Under the pieces are notes generated by a model. That model was not told the DNA's origin, searched no databases, and worked only from the letters and a program-made list of their open reading frames with translations. Below are positions 42,358 through 50,788 of a DNA stretch of 52,919 bases, piece after piece. Position 1 is the stretch's first letter, and each line of letters begins with the position of its first letter. Made by a program: the position numbers and the translations under genes. Source of the DNA: Emticicia agri (GTDB lineage Bacteria; Bacteroidota; Bacteroidia; Cytophagales; Spirosomataceae); NCBI RefSeq assembly GCF_004168285.1, contig NZ_SEWF01000040.1:1-52919 (forward strand), written 5' to 3'.

Positions 42358-43272
42358 TTATTTATACAAATACGCCGGATTGCTTATATTATTACATGCT
42401 ATAAATCTTGGTGGCATACCTACTTCAACATCATTTGATATTTTACCTACACTCTTAAATTCATGTTCATGAAATGTTTTTATCCGATAATAAGACAGGA
42501 TGGGTTCATTGGCGTAAACATCGTAAATCCGGCTCAATGGTACGTATCTACCTGTTGATTCAAATCTTTTTATTGCTCTTTCTGTAGCCTTCTTTCTATC
42601 AAGGCTTACAAGTGTCAGATGTACTTCATAACCAAATTCATTCAGTTTTTTCTTTAAACTTAATAGCTCCTCTACTGAATCTCCGATTTTAGGAACAACA
42701 ATATTTGTATTATCAACAGAAAACTTATCAAGAAGCGTTTCAAAAGATGTACTATTAAAAGTAGCACTGCCAAAAATAATGGCTCCTGATTCTTTGTGAA
42801 TAATACTTGCACCTGCATTAAAGTCTTCAAATTCAGGCAATTTTCTTTTGGCATAATCAGAATCTAATAGGGCTGCACCAAATGAATCCGCAATTTTATT
42901 TGCAATTCCAGATTTACCTGATGCAGGCAAACCTGTAACAATATAAGCTTGTGATTCTTTTTTAACAGTAGTCAATGGCAACGCTCCTCCTTCTCCTAAT
43001 ACTATATCATTATCATCAGAAAGCCTTTTCATATTGGATAATTCTTCAACAATCTGGTCTCTTAATTTCCTTCTATCTCTATCTGTACTAAAATTCGGGT
43101 CTCTATATTTCCTGCTATTTAAAGTATTGTTATCTAAATCAAAACCTTTTATTGTCAATTCTGCGGCACTAATTTTACTTACAGTTTTAGATTTAATTAT
43201 ATCACTGTCTTCTCCTAAAATACCTTCAAGAAATTCAGTCACCAACAAATTATCTGTTAATGGTCTTATCAT
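42358..43272 (-). CDS. Zeta-toxin-like P-loop kinase with N-terminal extension
   Basis: 304 residues. Walker A GLPASGKS at 114-121, then LLDSDYAKRKLPEF, in which Asp and Arg/Lys follow the zeta pattern, and VSLDRKKATERAIKRFESTGRYVP, which matches the zeta lid region. The first 105 residues are acidic and helical with no recognised fold. Zeta/PezT toxins phosphorylate UDP-sugars of cell-wall synthesis. It lies in an islet with higBA. Confidence 0.82.
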   Translation of the reverse strand: MIRPLTDNLLVTEFLEGILGEDSDIIKSKTVSKISAAELTIKGFDLDNNTLNSRKYRDPNFSTDRDRRKLRDQIVEELSNMKRLSDDNDIVLGEGGALPLTTVKKESQAYIVTGLPASGKSGIANKIADSFGAALLDSDYAKRKLPEFEDFNAGASIIHKESGAIIFGSATFNSTSFETLLDKFSVDNTNIVVPKIGDSVEELLSLKKKLNEFGYEVHLTLVSLDRKKATERAIKRFESTGRYVPLSRIYDVYANEPILSYYRIKTFHEHEFKSVGKISNDVEVGMPPRFIACNNISNPAYLYK

Positions 43273-43561
43273 ACAAAGCTTAAAAATTTAAAAGAAAAAG
43301 TCATCAGTTTTTACTAAGTTCTAAAAGGCTTTTGCTATTCTACAGACATGTTAAAGATTTTGCGTCTATACTACAATAATAAAGTTATCATATTCATAAA
43401 GCAAACTTATTCTATTTACTGTACGGGTTAAAGTTAATTTTTTATAATTGTTAAGATTACTCTCAAAATAATCCATACCCCTTTATAGTTTTCAAGATAT
43501 GAAAAACAAAAGGATGGATGTTACTTTTTATCCATGTAGCATATTTATTGCTATTAGAACA

Positions 43562-43894
43562 TTATATTGGCTGCAACGAATTAACCTCTAATGGCCAAAA
43601 TTGACGAATGTTTTTACGTTCAACATTTCTTTCAGCATGCCAGAGGTCATAATTGCGCTGAACATTTAACCAAAATTCAGCACTGGTGCCAAATGCTTCA
43701 GACAACCTAACGCACATTTCAGAACTGATGCCTTGATGTTCATTTAAAATATTAGATAGTGTTTTACGTGTTACACCTAAGCCCTTTGCTATCTCTGCCT
43801 GTGTATATGTATGCCCGGTTTCCTCTTTTAAACCATCAATGGTTTCTTTTATAAGTGCTCCCGGATGAGCTGGCCGCATTCCTCTTTTTAACAT
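43562..43894 (-). CDS. higA: HigA-family antitoxin
   Basis: 110 residues. Typical HigA opening (MRPAHPGALIKETIDGLKEE), XRE helix-turn-helix QAEIAKGLGVTRKTLSNILNE, and the tail SEAFGTSAEFWLNVQRNYDLWHAE. Follows the toxin gene with a 14-base gap, the toxin-first order usual for higBA. It should neutralise HigB and repress the operon. Confidence 0.93.
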   Translation of the reverse strand: MLKRGMRPAHPGALIKETIDGLKEETGHTYTQAEIAKGLGVTRKTLSNILNEHQGISSEMCVRLSEAFGTSAEFWLNVQRNYDLWHAERNVERKNIRQFWPLEVNSLQPI

Positions 43895-43908
43895 AGTACA
43901 TCTCCTTA

Positions 43909-44250
43909 TTAGTGATAGTCTAAATAATTAACATCGTACACGTGACCATCTTCAAATCTGAATATAATCCGCCAATTTCCAGATACATTTCCAGCATAAA
44001 ACCCTTTTAAATTTCCCGATAAAGGGTGTAACCGAGAGCCAGGGGTTCCTATATCATCTAATGACTGGGCAAATTCCAGTCTTGTTAAGATATTACGTAT
44101 TCTGATAATATGGGCTGCTGGCAACTTAGAAGTATCTTCATAAAACTGCCGTAAACCTTTATGCTGAATGCTTTTAACCTTAACACAAATGTAACCTGAA
44201 ACGTTACACGTGTCATTTTTTTTATTAATCAAAATCCTGATTTCTGCCAC
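43909..44250 (-). CDS. higB: HigB-family RelE-type toxin
   Basis: The conserved part covers IQHKGLRQFYEDTSKL, RLEFAQSLDDIGTPGSRLHPLSGNLKGFYAGNVSGNWRI and DGHVYDVNYLDYH, matching the HigB mRNA interferase. Family members start right at the KSIQHKGL segment, but here no ATG, GTG or TTG is present at that point. The nearest ATG (44250) adds about 25 residues, and a putative operator and -7 element lie inside the extension. The real start may be a rare ATT or the extension may be genuine. Confidence 0.85.
   Translation of the reverse strand: MAEIRILINKKNDTCNVSGYICVKVKSIQHKGLRQFYEDTSKLPAAHIIRIRNILTRLEFAQSLDDIGTPGSRLHPLSGNLKGFYAGNVSGNWRIIFRFEDGHVYDVNYLDYH
44186..44208 (-). promoter_or_regulatory. 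Probable HigA operator and -7 element
   Basis: TGTAAC-N7-GTTACA (44190-44208) is a perfect inverted repeat. Overlapping it on the minus strand is TACATTTG (44193-44186), a TAnnTTTG match. It lies just before the conserved HigB sequence and inside the ATG-initiated reading frame. Confidence 0.55.
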
Positions 44251-45004
44251 ATTCTTGTTTAAGCCTTTCCTACTCAGTATTCAAATACACATCTGTAACA
44301 ATTTTCAAGCAATTAACAACCATTACCCCCATGCCAAAATTTCCGGCCAGTATCAGCAAAAAAAATTCTGACCTAAACCATTCAAAAATTCTACCCTTTT
44401 TCGTCGGCACATTTTACCATTACGTCGCACAATCAAGCAATAAACCGATACAATGCTGATAAAATTTTTTTTTTTCAGACAGATAGCCAATGGCTTTGGT
44501 TTGATTTTTGAATTATCGGTACACAATTGCTATTGATTATTATAACACCTCAGATATTGAAAAATATCGACACAAATCTTGTATTTCTTTGCTGTCGTTC
44601 ATCTTTATTTCCTCTTGTAGAGATGCGTACGTTGAAAGAATTCTACGGTCAATAATAATCTATTTTTAAATGTTTGCTATACTGTCTGGTTTTGCAGATT
44701 GGTGTAATTGTATTTGTCGAAATGCAGCAATCATTCAGTTAAGCTATTTTTAATTTTAAAAAACGTGTATTTCAAAAGCCCTGTTTAATAGGGTATTTTA
44801 AAAATTACTTTCGTTCAGAAAAAGTATTTTTTGTGTGAAACAGCACTTTGTATGCAGGCTGTAGCGGATAGCTGTGCCTGAAAAAACATGCCCATACAGC
44901 AGTTGTTTCTTTGAGCTGAAGTTCTTTTTCGGTGCGGAAGTACCTGTTAGATGTCCGTTTTACTATAAAGATTTAAAAACCTGATTTCAAACTGCAAAAA
45001 GATT
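44251..45004. other. 754-base gap without a recognised gene
   Basis: AT-rich with many T runs. No protein frame with plausible composition, no tRNA and no large repeat. The only structure noted is a short hairpin CCCTGTTTAATAGGG near 44780. It may hold promoters of higB and the glycosyltransferase, an sRNA, or nothing. Confidence 0.4.
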
Positions 45005-46282
45005 ATGCTTACCCAAGAAGAATTCCGTAAAATGCCGATTTTCATTACTACCATGTCTCGTTGGGACGGAGAAATATCATCGGCTTCTTTAGCATTGGCA
45101 AAAGTTTTCAGCGCCAGTAATCATGTGTATTATATCGATTTCCCTTATACCTTAAAAAGCCTCTGGCAAGAGCGTCGACTGGCTTCTGTCAGAAAAAGAC
45201 TACCTGCCTTGCTATTCGGAAAAAACTACCTCACCCCTATTCCTAATCAATCAGAAAAATTAGTAGCCGCTACACCCGGCGTTATGCTTCCGGCAGGTTC
45301 GTTACCCGAAGGAATGCTCAATACGGTGTTTACTAAAATCAATAATTTTATTCTGGCAAGGCTTGTGAAACGTATTTTGAAAGAGAAGAAAATTAAGCAT
45401 TACCTCATGCTTAATTCTTTTAATCCTTTCTACTTATCAGACCTTACCAATTATTTAAATCCTACTTACAGCGTTTACCAAAGCCGTGATAACATAGAGG
45501 CCATAAAAGCCACAGGTACTACCAAAGAAAACGAATGTACCCGAAACTATAACCTCGTGCTGGCTACCTCAAACTGGCTGAGTAAACATATAGCCCGACG
45601 CTCGGGTAAAAATGTAGCGTTTTTCCCCAATGGTGCTGATGTATCCCTGTTTAAAAGTGCGATGAAAAACGAGTACCCTAAACCCATTGAGTTGCAAAAC
45701 ATTACTACGCCCATTATCGGGTATACAGGAGCCGTTTGTCAGCGCATTGACTACCCTCTGCTTGAAAAACTGGCCAAAGCAAACCCGGATAAAACCCTTG
45801 TACTGGTAGGTCCACGCAAAAACGACTTATATAGTTCTGTAGATTTGAATGCGATTCCGAATATCGTCTTTACAGGCCCTAAAACAATTGATGAATTACC
45901 CGCTTATTTACAATACTTTGATTGCACAATTATCCCTTTTGTTTATAACAATTTTACAGCAGGCATTTACCCGTTGAAAATCAACGAGTATCTGGCCGCA
46001 GGTAAACCTGTGGTAACCACCAATTTCTCTGAAGATATTGCCTCTTTTGGCGAGTCTGTGTATCTGTCAGCTACCCACGAAGATTTTATCGGTAACGTGT
46101 CAAGAGCCATAGAGAAAAACAACGAGGCCATTGCAAACGAGCGGACAAAAGTTGCCTCAGAAAATGACTGGACTCGCCGGGTTGAGTATTTCTGGGATAT
46201 GGCCTGGACGTCTTATGTGGCTGCCAACCAGCCTGCGTATGTACAGGAGCGTAGGTTGCTGGAAGTGCATGATTTATATTGA
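45005..46282 (+). CDS. GT-B glycosyltransferase (GT1/GT4-like)
   Basis: 425 residues. The C-terminal half has the GT-B donor site pattern: IIGYTGAVCQRIDYPLLEKL, KTLVLVGPR, NIVFTGPKTIDELPAYLQYFD, and the carboxylate-bearing loop GIYPLKINEYLAAGKPVVTTNF. The N-terminal half resembles TuaH-like transferases (MSRWDGEISSASLALAK). A cytoplasmic role in surface polysaccharide assembly is likely. No polysaccharide cluster surrounds it, so acceptor and donor are unknown. Confidence 0.85.
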   Translation: MLTQEEFRKMPIFITTMSRWDGEISSASLALAKVFSASNHVYYIDFPYTLKSLWQERRLASVRKRLPALLFGKNYLTPIPNQSEKLVAATPGVMLPAGSLPEGMLNTVFTKINNFILARLVKRILKEKKIKHYLMLNSFNPFYLSDLTNYLNPTYSVYQSRDNIEAIKATGTTKENECTRNYNLVLATSNWLSKHIARRSGKNVAFFPNGADVSLFKSAMKNEYPKPIELQNITTPIIGYTGAVCQRIDYPLLEKLAKANPDKTLVLVGPRKNDLYSSVDLNAIPNIVFTGPKTIDELPAYLQYFDCTIIPFVYNNFTAGIYPLKINEYLAAGKPVVTTNFSEDIASFGESVYLSATHEDFIGNVSRAIEKNNEAIANERTKVASENDWTRRVEYFWDMAWTSYVAANQPAYVQERRLLEVHDLY

Positions 46283-46405
46283 TAACACCATAGATATATC
46301 TGTTTAAAGTGATTATTCAGGTATAAATTTTATGATTACCTTTGCTATCGGGGTGCTGTGCATTTACAGTAGCCCTGATAGTATTTATATTGTTTACAGT
46401 AAAAT

Positions 46406-46936
46406 ATGAAGATAGGACTGGTAAGACATTTTAAAGTAAAGCAGCAATTGCCTAAAGGTTTTCTGATAGGCCATGATGCCCTGACCGATTGGTATGCCCG
46501 ATACGATGAAGCCGACATACACTATAAGAACGTTGATTTGCGTGAGACAAACTGGGAAATCTGTTACGCCAGCCCCATGAGCCGAGCACACAATACTGCC
46601 CGGCATATCTATAAAGGAAATATACTCCTGCTTGATGATTTGCGTGAGATAAGTGCCTTGAACCTGATGAATACACGGTACAGGCTTCCGCTTATTGTCT
46701 GGGCGATTCTTATTAAGCGTAAAACGCTTGCCAACAACCCTGTCAGGGAAGCAGCAGAAAAGAAATTAATTGATTTTGTAGAAAAACTCTTATCAGGCCA
46801 GGAAAAAGAAGTGCTGATTGTCAGTCATGGATTTATTATGATGCTATTACAGCAAGTACTTGCGGCCAGAGGTTTTACCGGAGAAAAATTCAATAATCCG
46901 GCCAATGGGAAAGTATATGTTTTTGAGAAGGATTAA
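46406..46936 (+). CDS. Histidine phosphatase superfamily protein
   Basis: 176 residues. Catalytic motif LVRHFKV (RHG variant with Phe), ASPMSRAHNTAR with the second phosphate-binding Arg, and the late VSHGFIMML with the second His. The protein is short and cytosolic. Substrate unknown. TACCTTTG (46337-46344) is a full -7 match, but I see no good -33 element. It follows the glycosyltransferase by 123 bases. Confidence 0.82.
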   Translation: MKIGLVRHFKVKQQLPKGFLIGHDALTDWYARYDEADIHYKNVDLRETNWEICYASPMSRAHNTARHIYKGNILLLDDLREISALNLMNTRYRLPLIVWAILIKRKTLANNPVREAAEKKLIDFVEKLLSGQEKEVLIVSHGFIMMLLQQVLAARGFTGEKFNNPANGKVYVFEKD

Positions 46937-46948
46937 GTATGATAGAAG

Positions 46949-47016
46949 TGAGGTTGTCTCAAAATTTTGCCAAGCCAAATATTATTTGGCACAATTTCCT
47001 TTTGAGACACCCTCAC
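46949..47016. terminator. Long inverted repeat between convergent genes
   Basis: Arms 46949-46964 and 47000-47016 (GTGAGG...TGTCTCAAAA and its complement) flank the palindrome GCCAAATATTATTTGGC (46974-46990). The palindrome recurs in the REP-like elements at 31420 and 52590. Situated between the phosphatase and the convergent ohr gene, it could end both transcripts. Confidence 0.65.
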
Positions 47017-47034
47017 AATTCTTATAAATACCTA

Positions 47035-47457
47035 TCAATGATTACTCACTGTCAGCAATACTTCAATATTACCTCTGGTAGCATTAGAATACGGACATAC
47101 TTTATGCGCTTCTTCCACTAATGTATGGGCTTGTTCGATACTTACGCCGGGTACATTTACTGCCAGTTCTACTGCCAGACCAAATCTGCCGTTTTCTATC
47201 TGTCCGATACTTACTTTGGCGGTTACTGTGGTTTCATCTGCTTCGGTTTTAGTCAGTTTAATGATACGGTTCAAGGCGCTATCAAAACAAGCCGAATAAC
47301 CTGCCGCAAATAACTGCTCAGGATTAGTATAATCATCGTTGGCACCACCTAAACCTTTTGGCATTCTTACCTGCAAATCTAATACACCATTATCTGATTT
47401 TACGTGTCCGTTTCTTCCTCCTGTGGCCGTTGCTACGGCTGTATATAATGCTTTCAT
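47035..47457 (-). CDS. ohr: Organic hydroperoxide resistance protein (OsmC/Ohr family)
   Basis: 140 residues, the typical Ohr length. Catalytic Cys57 (SACFDSAL) and Cys121 (KVCPYSNAT) with the Ohr-type surroundings. It reduces organic and fatty-acid hydroperoxides in the cytosol with lipoyl-dependent recycling (family knowledge). The ohrR gene lies upstream on the same strand, with a 154-bp palindromic element between the two. Confidence 0.93.
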   Translation of the reverse strand: MKALYTAVATATGGRNGHVKSDNGVLDLQVRMPKGLGGANDDYTNPEQLFAAGYSACFDSALNRIIKLTKTEADETTVTAKVSIGQIENGRFGLAVELAVNVPGVSIEQAHTLVEEAHKVCPYSNATRGNIEVLLTVSNH

Positions 47458-47483
47458 TTTAATTGTTTTTTTGTTGTTGATAT

Positions 47484-47647
47484 AAAAAGCCGTTTAAGTT
47501 AATATTGTTTCGTTCAAAATGATTCTTTTTCACAAATACTGCGTCACTAAAATCCTCATTTAGCTCTGCTAAACTGCGGTTTTAGCTCCTTGTCTTTGTA
47601 AAAAATAATACATTTTGATTCATAAAATTTAACTTAAACAGCTTTTA
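47484..47647. repeat. MITE-like long imperfect palindrome between ohrR and ohr
   Basis: AAAAAGCCGTTTAAGTTAA (47484-47502) faces its near-complement at 47629-47647, which overlaps the ohrR stop. Inner segments (TTTCACAAATAC versus GTCTTTGTAAA, and CTAAAATCC.CATTTAGC versus GCTAAAC.GCGGTTTTAGC) continue the pairing to the centre. The whole can fold as one long hairpin. It looks like a small mobile palindrome. Confidence 0.65.
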
Positions 47648-48056
47648 AAATTTTATCACTAATACTTTTCAGTTGTATCATATCTTCCATCGACATATTG
47701 AGCGATTGCATCAGTTGTTCAGGAATACAAGTGGCCTTGGTTTCCAGTGCCTTTCCCTGTTCGGTAAGTGAAATAAAAACTACTCGTTCGTCAGCGGTGC
47801 TCCTTTCCCGTTTCACAATGCCTTTTTGTTCGAGTCTTTTCAGCAAAGGCGTAAGTGTGCCACTATCAAGCATGAGTTTTTCGCCAAGCTGATTAACGGT
47901 TTGCTTTTCCTGCTCCCAAAGCACCAATAAAACAAGGTATTGCGGATAGGTCAGTTCGAGTTCATCAAGCATAGGCCTGTAATGGTTGATGATTTCTCTT
48001 GCCAGCGCATACACCGGAAAACACATCTGATTCTGTAATTTCAATAACTCTGTCAT
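47634..48056 (-). CDS. ohrR: MarR-family regulator (OhrR type)
   Basis: 140 residues. N-terminal reactive Cys12 (LKLQNQMCFPVYALAREI) is at the position used by OhrR to sense hydroperoxides. The winged helix is VNQLGEKLMLDSGTLTPLLKRLE with wing KGIVKRERSTADERVVFI. A near-perfect palindrome (48090-48115) precedes the gene. Peroxide oxidation of Cys12 would release the DNA and derepress ohr. Confidence 0.9.
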   Translation of the reverse strand: MTELLKLQNQMCFPVYALAREIINHYRPMLDELELTYPQYLVLLVLWEQEKQTVNQLGEKLMLDSGTLTPLLKRLEQKGIVKRERSTADERVVFISLTEQGKALETKATCIPEQLMQSLNMSMEDMIQLKSISDKILKAV

Positions 48057-48089
48057 CGGTTGAAAATCTGATTGTGCAAATGTAGCACA

Positions 48090-48115
48090 AAATTAAATTG
48101 TACACAATATAATTT
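48090..48115 (-). promoter_or_regulatory. Probable OhrR operator
   Basis: AAATTAAATTGT-AC-ACAATATAATTT, 11 of 12 positions symmetric, 34 bases before the ohrR start. AT-rich palindromes of this kind are typical MarR/OhrR sites. A second TTGTGTACAA-like half lies near 48139-48148. Confidence 0.6.
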
Positions 48116-48436
48116 TACAAAACTTAATTTAATATTTTTTGTGTACAAGTAAAGAGGAAATATTAATTGCTTTTAAAACTTAAAACCACGGAGCGACCGA
48201 CGACCGGTTTCTCGGAGTAAAATTCACCGAGTTACACAGAGTGATTCACACATAGTTTAGCTATAAATACTCTGTGAAACTCGGTGCAAAACCGGGCGTC
48301 GGTCGCTCAGTGAAACTCTGTGGTTAATAATATCAATTAGTTTTATCCACTTGCTTAGAGATACTCAAGGTTGTATCGTCAGAGATAGGATTATAGAACG
48401 ATTGTAGTGGAAAAACACCAATGAAACTAATGCAGA
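48116..48436. repeat. Intergenic gap with long nested inverted repeat
   Basis: Arms of about 57 bases at 48185-48242 and 48269-48325. The left arm contains GAGCGACCGACGACCGGTTT, the right arm its near-complement, with inner arms CACCGAGTTACACAGAGT and ACTCTGTGAAACTCGGTG. GC-rich words alternate with ordinary ones. No gene seen. Confidence 0.6.
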
Positions 48437-49249
48437 TTAGTGATACTGTTTTTCAGCATATTCAGGCTCTTTCGGCATTGGTTTGGGAGTATCTATATAG
48501 TTCAGGTCGTTTATCTGCTCACTATATTCAGCCGGAAGAAGAATATGTTTTACCAAACCGTCAACTTTCAGTTTGCGACTCAGCAGATACAGATTCAGCA
48601 ATATTTTACCTTTCATCGAACTACCGAATTTTAATAAGCTGGATACTCTGTCAGGAACAATTAGTTTCTGGCACTCTAATAAAATCAGGTAACGTACAGC
48701 ACCGAGGTGTTTTTTGTATTGCAGATAAAGGTCGGCTGTATAATGCCCATGCACGAGGTCGGCCTGTAAGTGGGCCTCCCGGGAATGTCGCCAGTCTGCA
48801 TAAGTATCAGGGAGTTCTTTTAAACCCATCCGCAAACCCATGCGCTGAAAAACATCAAAAATTTCTTCTTTTTCGGCATAACTCAGCTTTCTTTCAAGCA
48901 ATTCATAGGAAGTAACCGAATAATCAATCAGCATATACAGCACATCTCTGTAAGCCCAGTCGGGAATCCTGGCTCCCCTACTCTGCTCAACCCCTTTATG
49001 AATACTATTGATTTTATCTATGGCTTTAAACGCATTTTCGGTATCGGCAAAGACAATCTTCCGGGCATAGCCAACCGTTGAAAACAGCCTGCCCAAAGGG
49101 TCAGACGGTATTTTACCCGTAAAATATAACCAGTCAACGGCCTTATTTAAAGCAAACTCGGCTGCCGACCCGGCAAAGATGAATAAAATCACATCTGAAT
49201 TGCTCCAAATTTTTCTTACAATTGAGTTTTTGTCAACAAAATCATTCAT
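48437..49249 (-). CDS. MpaB-family oxygenase-like protein (DUF2236)
   Basis: 270 residues without signal peptide. The segment SNSDVILFIFAGSAAEFALN, DPLGRLFSTVGYARKIVFAD, the HKGV turn and WAYRDVLYMLIDYSVTSYELL fit the DUF2236/MpaB helical heme-b family, which includes latex-clearing protein and a mycophenolic acid enzyme. His residues in the IHKGV and REAHLQADLVHGHY segments are candidate heme or proton ligands. Substrate unknown. It overlaps the upstream membrane gene by 8 bases. Confidence 0.78.
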   Translation of the reverse strand: MNDFVDKNSIVRKIWSNSDVILFIFAGSAAEFALNKAVDWLYFTGKIPSDPLGRLFSTVGYARKIVFADTENAFKAIDKINSIHKGVEQSRGARIPDWAYRDVLYMLIDYSVTSYELLERKLSYAEKEEIFDVFQRMGLRMGLKELPDTYADWRHSREAHLQADLVHGHYTADLYLQYKKHLGAVRYLILLECQKLIVPDRVSSLLKFGSSMKGKILLNLYLLSRKLKVDGLVKHILLPAEYSEQINDLNYIDTPKPMPKEPEYAEKQYH

Positions 49250-49703
49250 AACTGCTCAATTTTTTTTGTTTCAATATTGAATTAGTAGCACCTGCTCTCC
49301 GGTTTTCTATCAGAACTATTGTCAGAAAGCCTAAAGTATAAGCCAACATATCGTACCACGAAAAACTACTGCCAAGCACTACTATTAATACTTTGTACTT
49401 CTCCAGACCCATGAGTTGCACAAAATGAAAATACTGTACCGTTTCAATCAGATATGCAAACAACAGTACTGCGATTGATGCCTTCATAAAATGGGTATTA
49501 TAGAAAGCAAAAACAAAGCAATACATCAGAAACATCACTAAATAATCGCCTAAAATAGGCCTGACAAAAGCATCATGGACATAAAGAGCAATAAGTACTT
49601 CAATGATAAAAAAAATGAGCGCCAGTAAGGCATATCCCCGCCTGAATGTAAACATCGTCAATAAAATTAAAAGTACTTTGTAAAACAAAGTTAATAGATA
49701 CAA
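49242..49703 (-). CDS. DUF2809 membrane protein
   Basis: 153 residues with five hydrophobic helices. RRGYALLALIFFIIEVLIAL, HDAFVRPILGDYLVMFLMY, LLFAYLIETVQYFHFV, and LGSSFSWYDMLAYTLGF match the DUF2809 family (VanZ-like integral protein). Function unknown. Likely co-translated with the MpaB-like oxygenase. Confidence 0.82.
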   Translation of the reverse strand: MYLLTLFYKVLLILLTMFTFRRGYALLALIFFIIEVLIALYVHDAFVRPILGDYLVMFLMYCFVFAFYNTHFMKASIAVLLFAYLIETVQYFHFVQLMGLEKYKVLIVVLGSSFSWYDMLAYTLGFLTIVLIENRRAGATNSILKQKKLSSYE

Positions 49704-50099
49704 ATGAGAATACCAAACAGATGGTGGGTATATTTTTTTTTAGTGCGTTTTATTAGGAGAGTTCTGTGATTTGTAGAGGTGTGATGGTTATGTTTCAAGA
49801 AATAAACATTCTTCAAATCGTTTTTTCTCGTAGAGACGTAATGCATTACGTCTCCAAAGGACTATCTAACCCAATAGATACTATTTTGAATTAGACAAAC
49901 CTTGAATGGACGCCTCAGAGATCTATAGCATTCGCACTACAAATCGGAATGTATATTTCTTGAAACCTAATTACCAAAGGACTATGCGCTAAAATAATTA
50001 TCTATTCTCTCAAAAATATCCCCCGAAACACGTTCATCTAAAAGGATATGCCCTCGGAGACGTAATGCATTACGTCTCTACTGAAACAAAACAAAATCA
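49704..50099. repeat. Intergenic gap with nested inverted repeats and two perfect palindromes
   Basis: TTTCAAGAAATAAACATTC (49793-49811) faces its near-complement at 49947-49965. Inside and after it are two copies of a perfect 22-bp palindrome with half-site GAGACGTAATG, at 49833-49854 and 50057-50078. CCAAAGGACTAT repeats at 49854-49865 and 49974-49985. No gene seen. The layout suggests an element built from repeat units. Confidence 0.65.
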
Positions 50100-50708
50100 C
50101 TATTTTACCATAGCCTTATTAAATTTCCTGATTTTATCCAGTACCTCTTCCAATCTCGCTCTGTCAGGCAAGGAATCAAAAAAGGCATAATATTCGGGTA
50201 TGAAATTCTTGAAAAAAGCCTTGAAATCGTATCGGCCCGTATCGTTTCTTTTGGCTTCCAACCAATAAGCAACATCATCATATCTTAACTGAACGGCATA
50301 AACAGGTGTCCGGACAGGTCCGTTAGGGCCATTCATGAGGTCGATAAAATAATAAACCTTTATATGCCCTCGCTGAATGATTCGCATAAAGACCCGTTTC
50401 TCATCTACGCCTCCGAACATGCCCGGCGATACTACTGTAACAGACACAAAGTGCAGGGTATCATTTTTGACATAAATACCGAACGCCTTAATATCTTCGG
50501 GCATGAAATTCCGCTTTTTCCCATCGTCAAACACTACTCTGATGCCATACTGAAACGAAGCAACATCAATACCGCTTATCACCGCAAAATTCTGAACAAT
50601 TTCACATTTCAGGGTATCAGCATTTTTCAGTACCACGTAGCCCTCTATTTTTCGGGCGTAGGTGTCCAGTCCGATTGTCAGTAGCAAAAAAAGTATGAGG
50701 TGTTTCAT
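50100..50708 (-). CDS. Secreted protein of unknown function
   Basis: 202 residues from Met 50708, which opens the signal peptide MKHLILFLLLTIGLDTYA; Met 50735 would place nine residues before it. The rest is beta-rich (KIEGYVVLKNADTLKCEIV, VVFDDGKKRNFMPEDIKAFG) with a C-terminal helical region (LEEVLDKIRKFNKAM). The opening resembles the GYVVLKNGDTLKG pattern of many secreted Bacteroidota proteins of unknown role. No enzyme motif. Confidence 0.7.
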   Translation of the reverse strand: MKHLILFLLLTIGLDTYARKIEGYVVLKNADTLKCEIVQNFAVISGIDVASFQYGIRVVFDDGKKRNFMPEDIKAFGIYVKNDTLHFVSVTVVSPGMFGGVDEKRVFMRIIQRGHIKVYYFIDLMNGPNGPVRTPVYAVQLRYDDVAYWLEAKRNDTGRYDFKAFFKNFIPEYYAFFDSLPDRARLEEVLDKIRKFNKAMVK

Positions 50709-50788
50709 AAGGCAGCCATCAGGGAAACGATTCAACGCATCAAATGTATGATTTATTTGTTAAATCATCGCCTTCTGTATAAAAACAC

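Noticed and set aside
48421-48915. 164-codon plus-strand frame
   Set aside because: Lies fully antisense to the MpaB-like gene, which has a clear family pattern.
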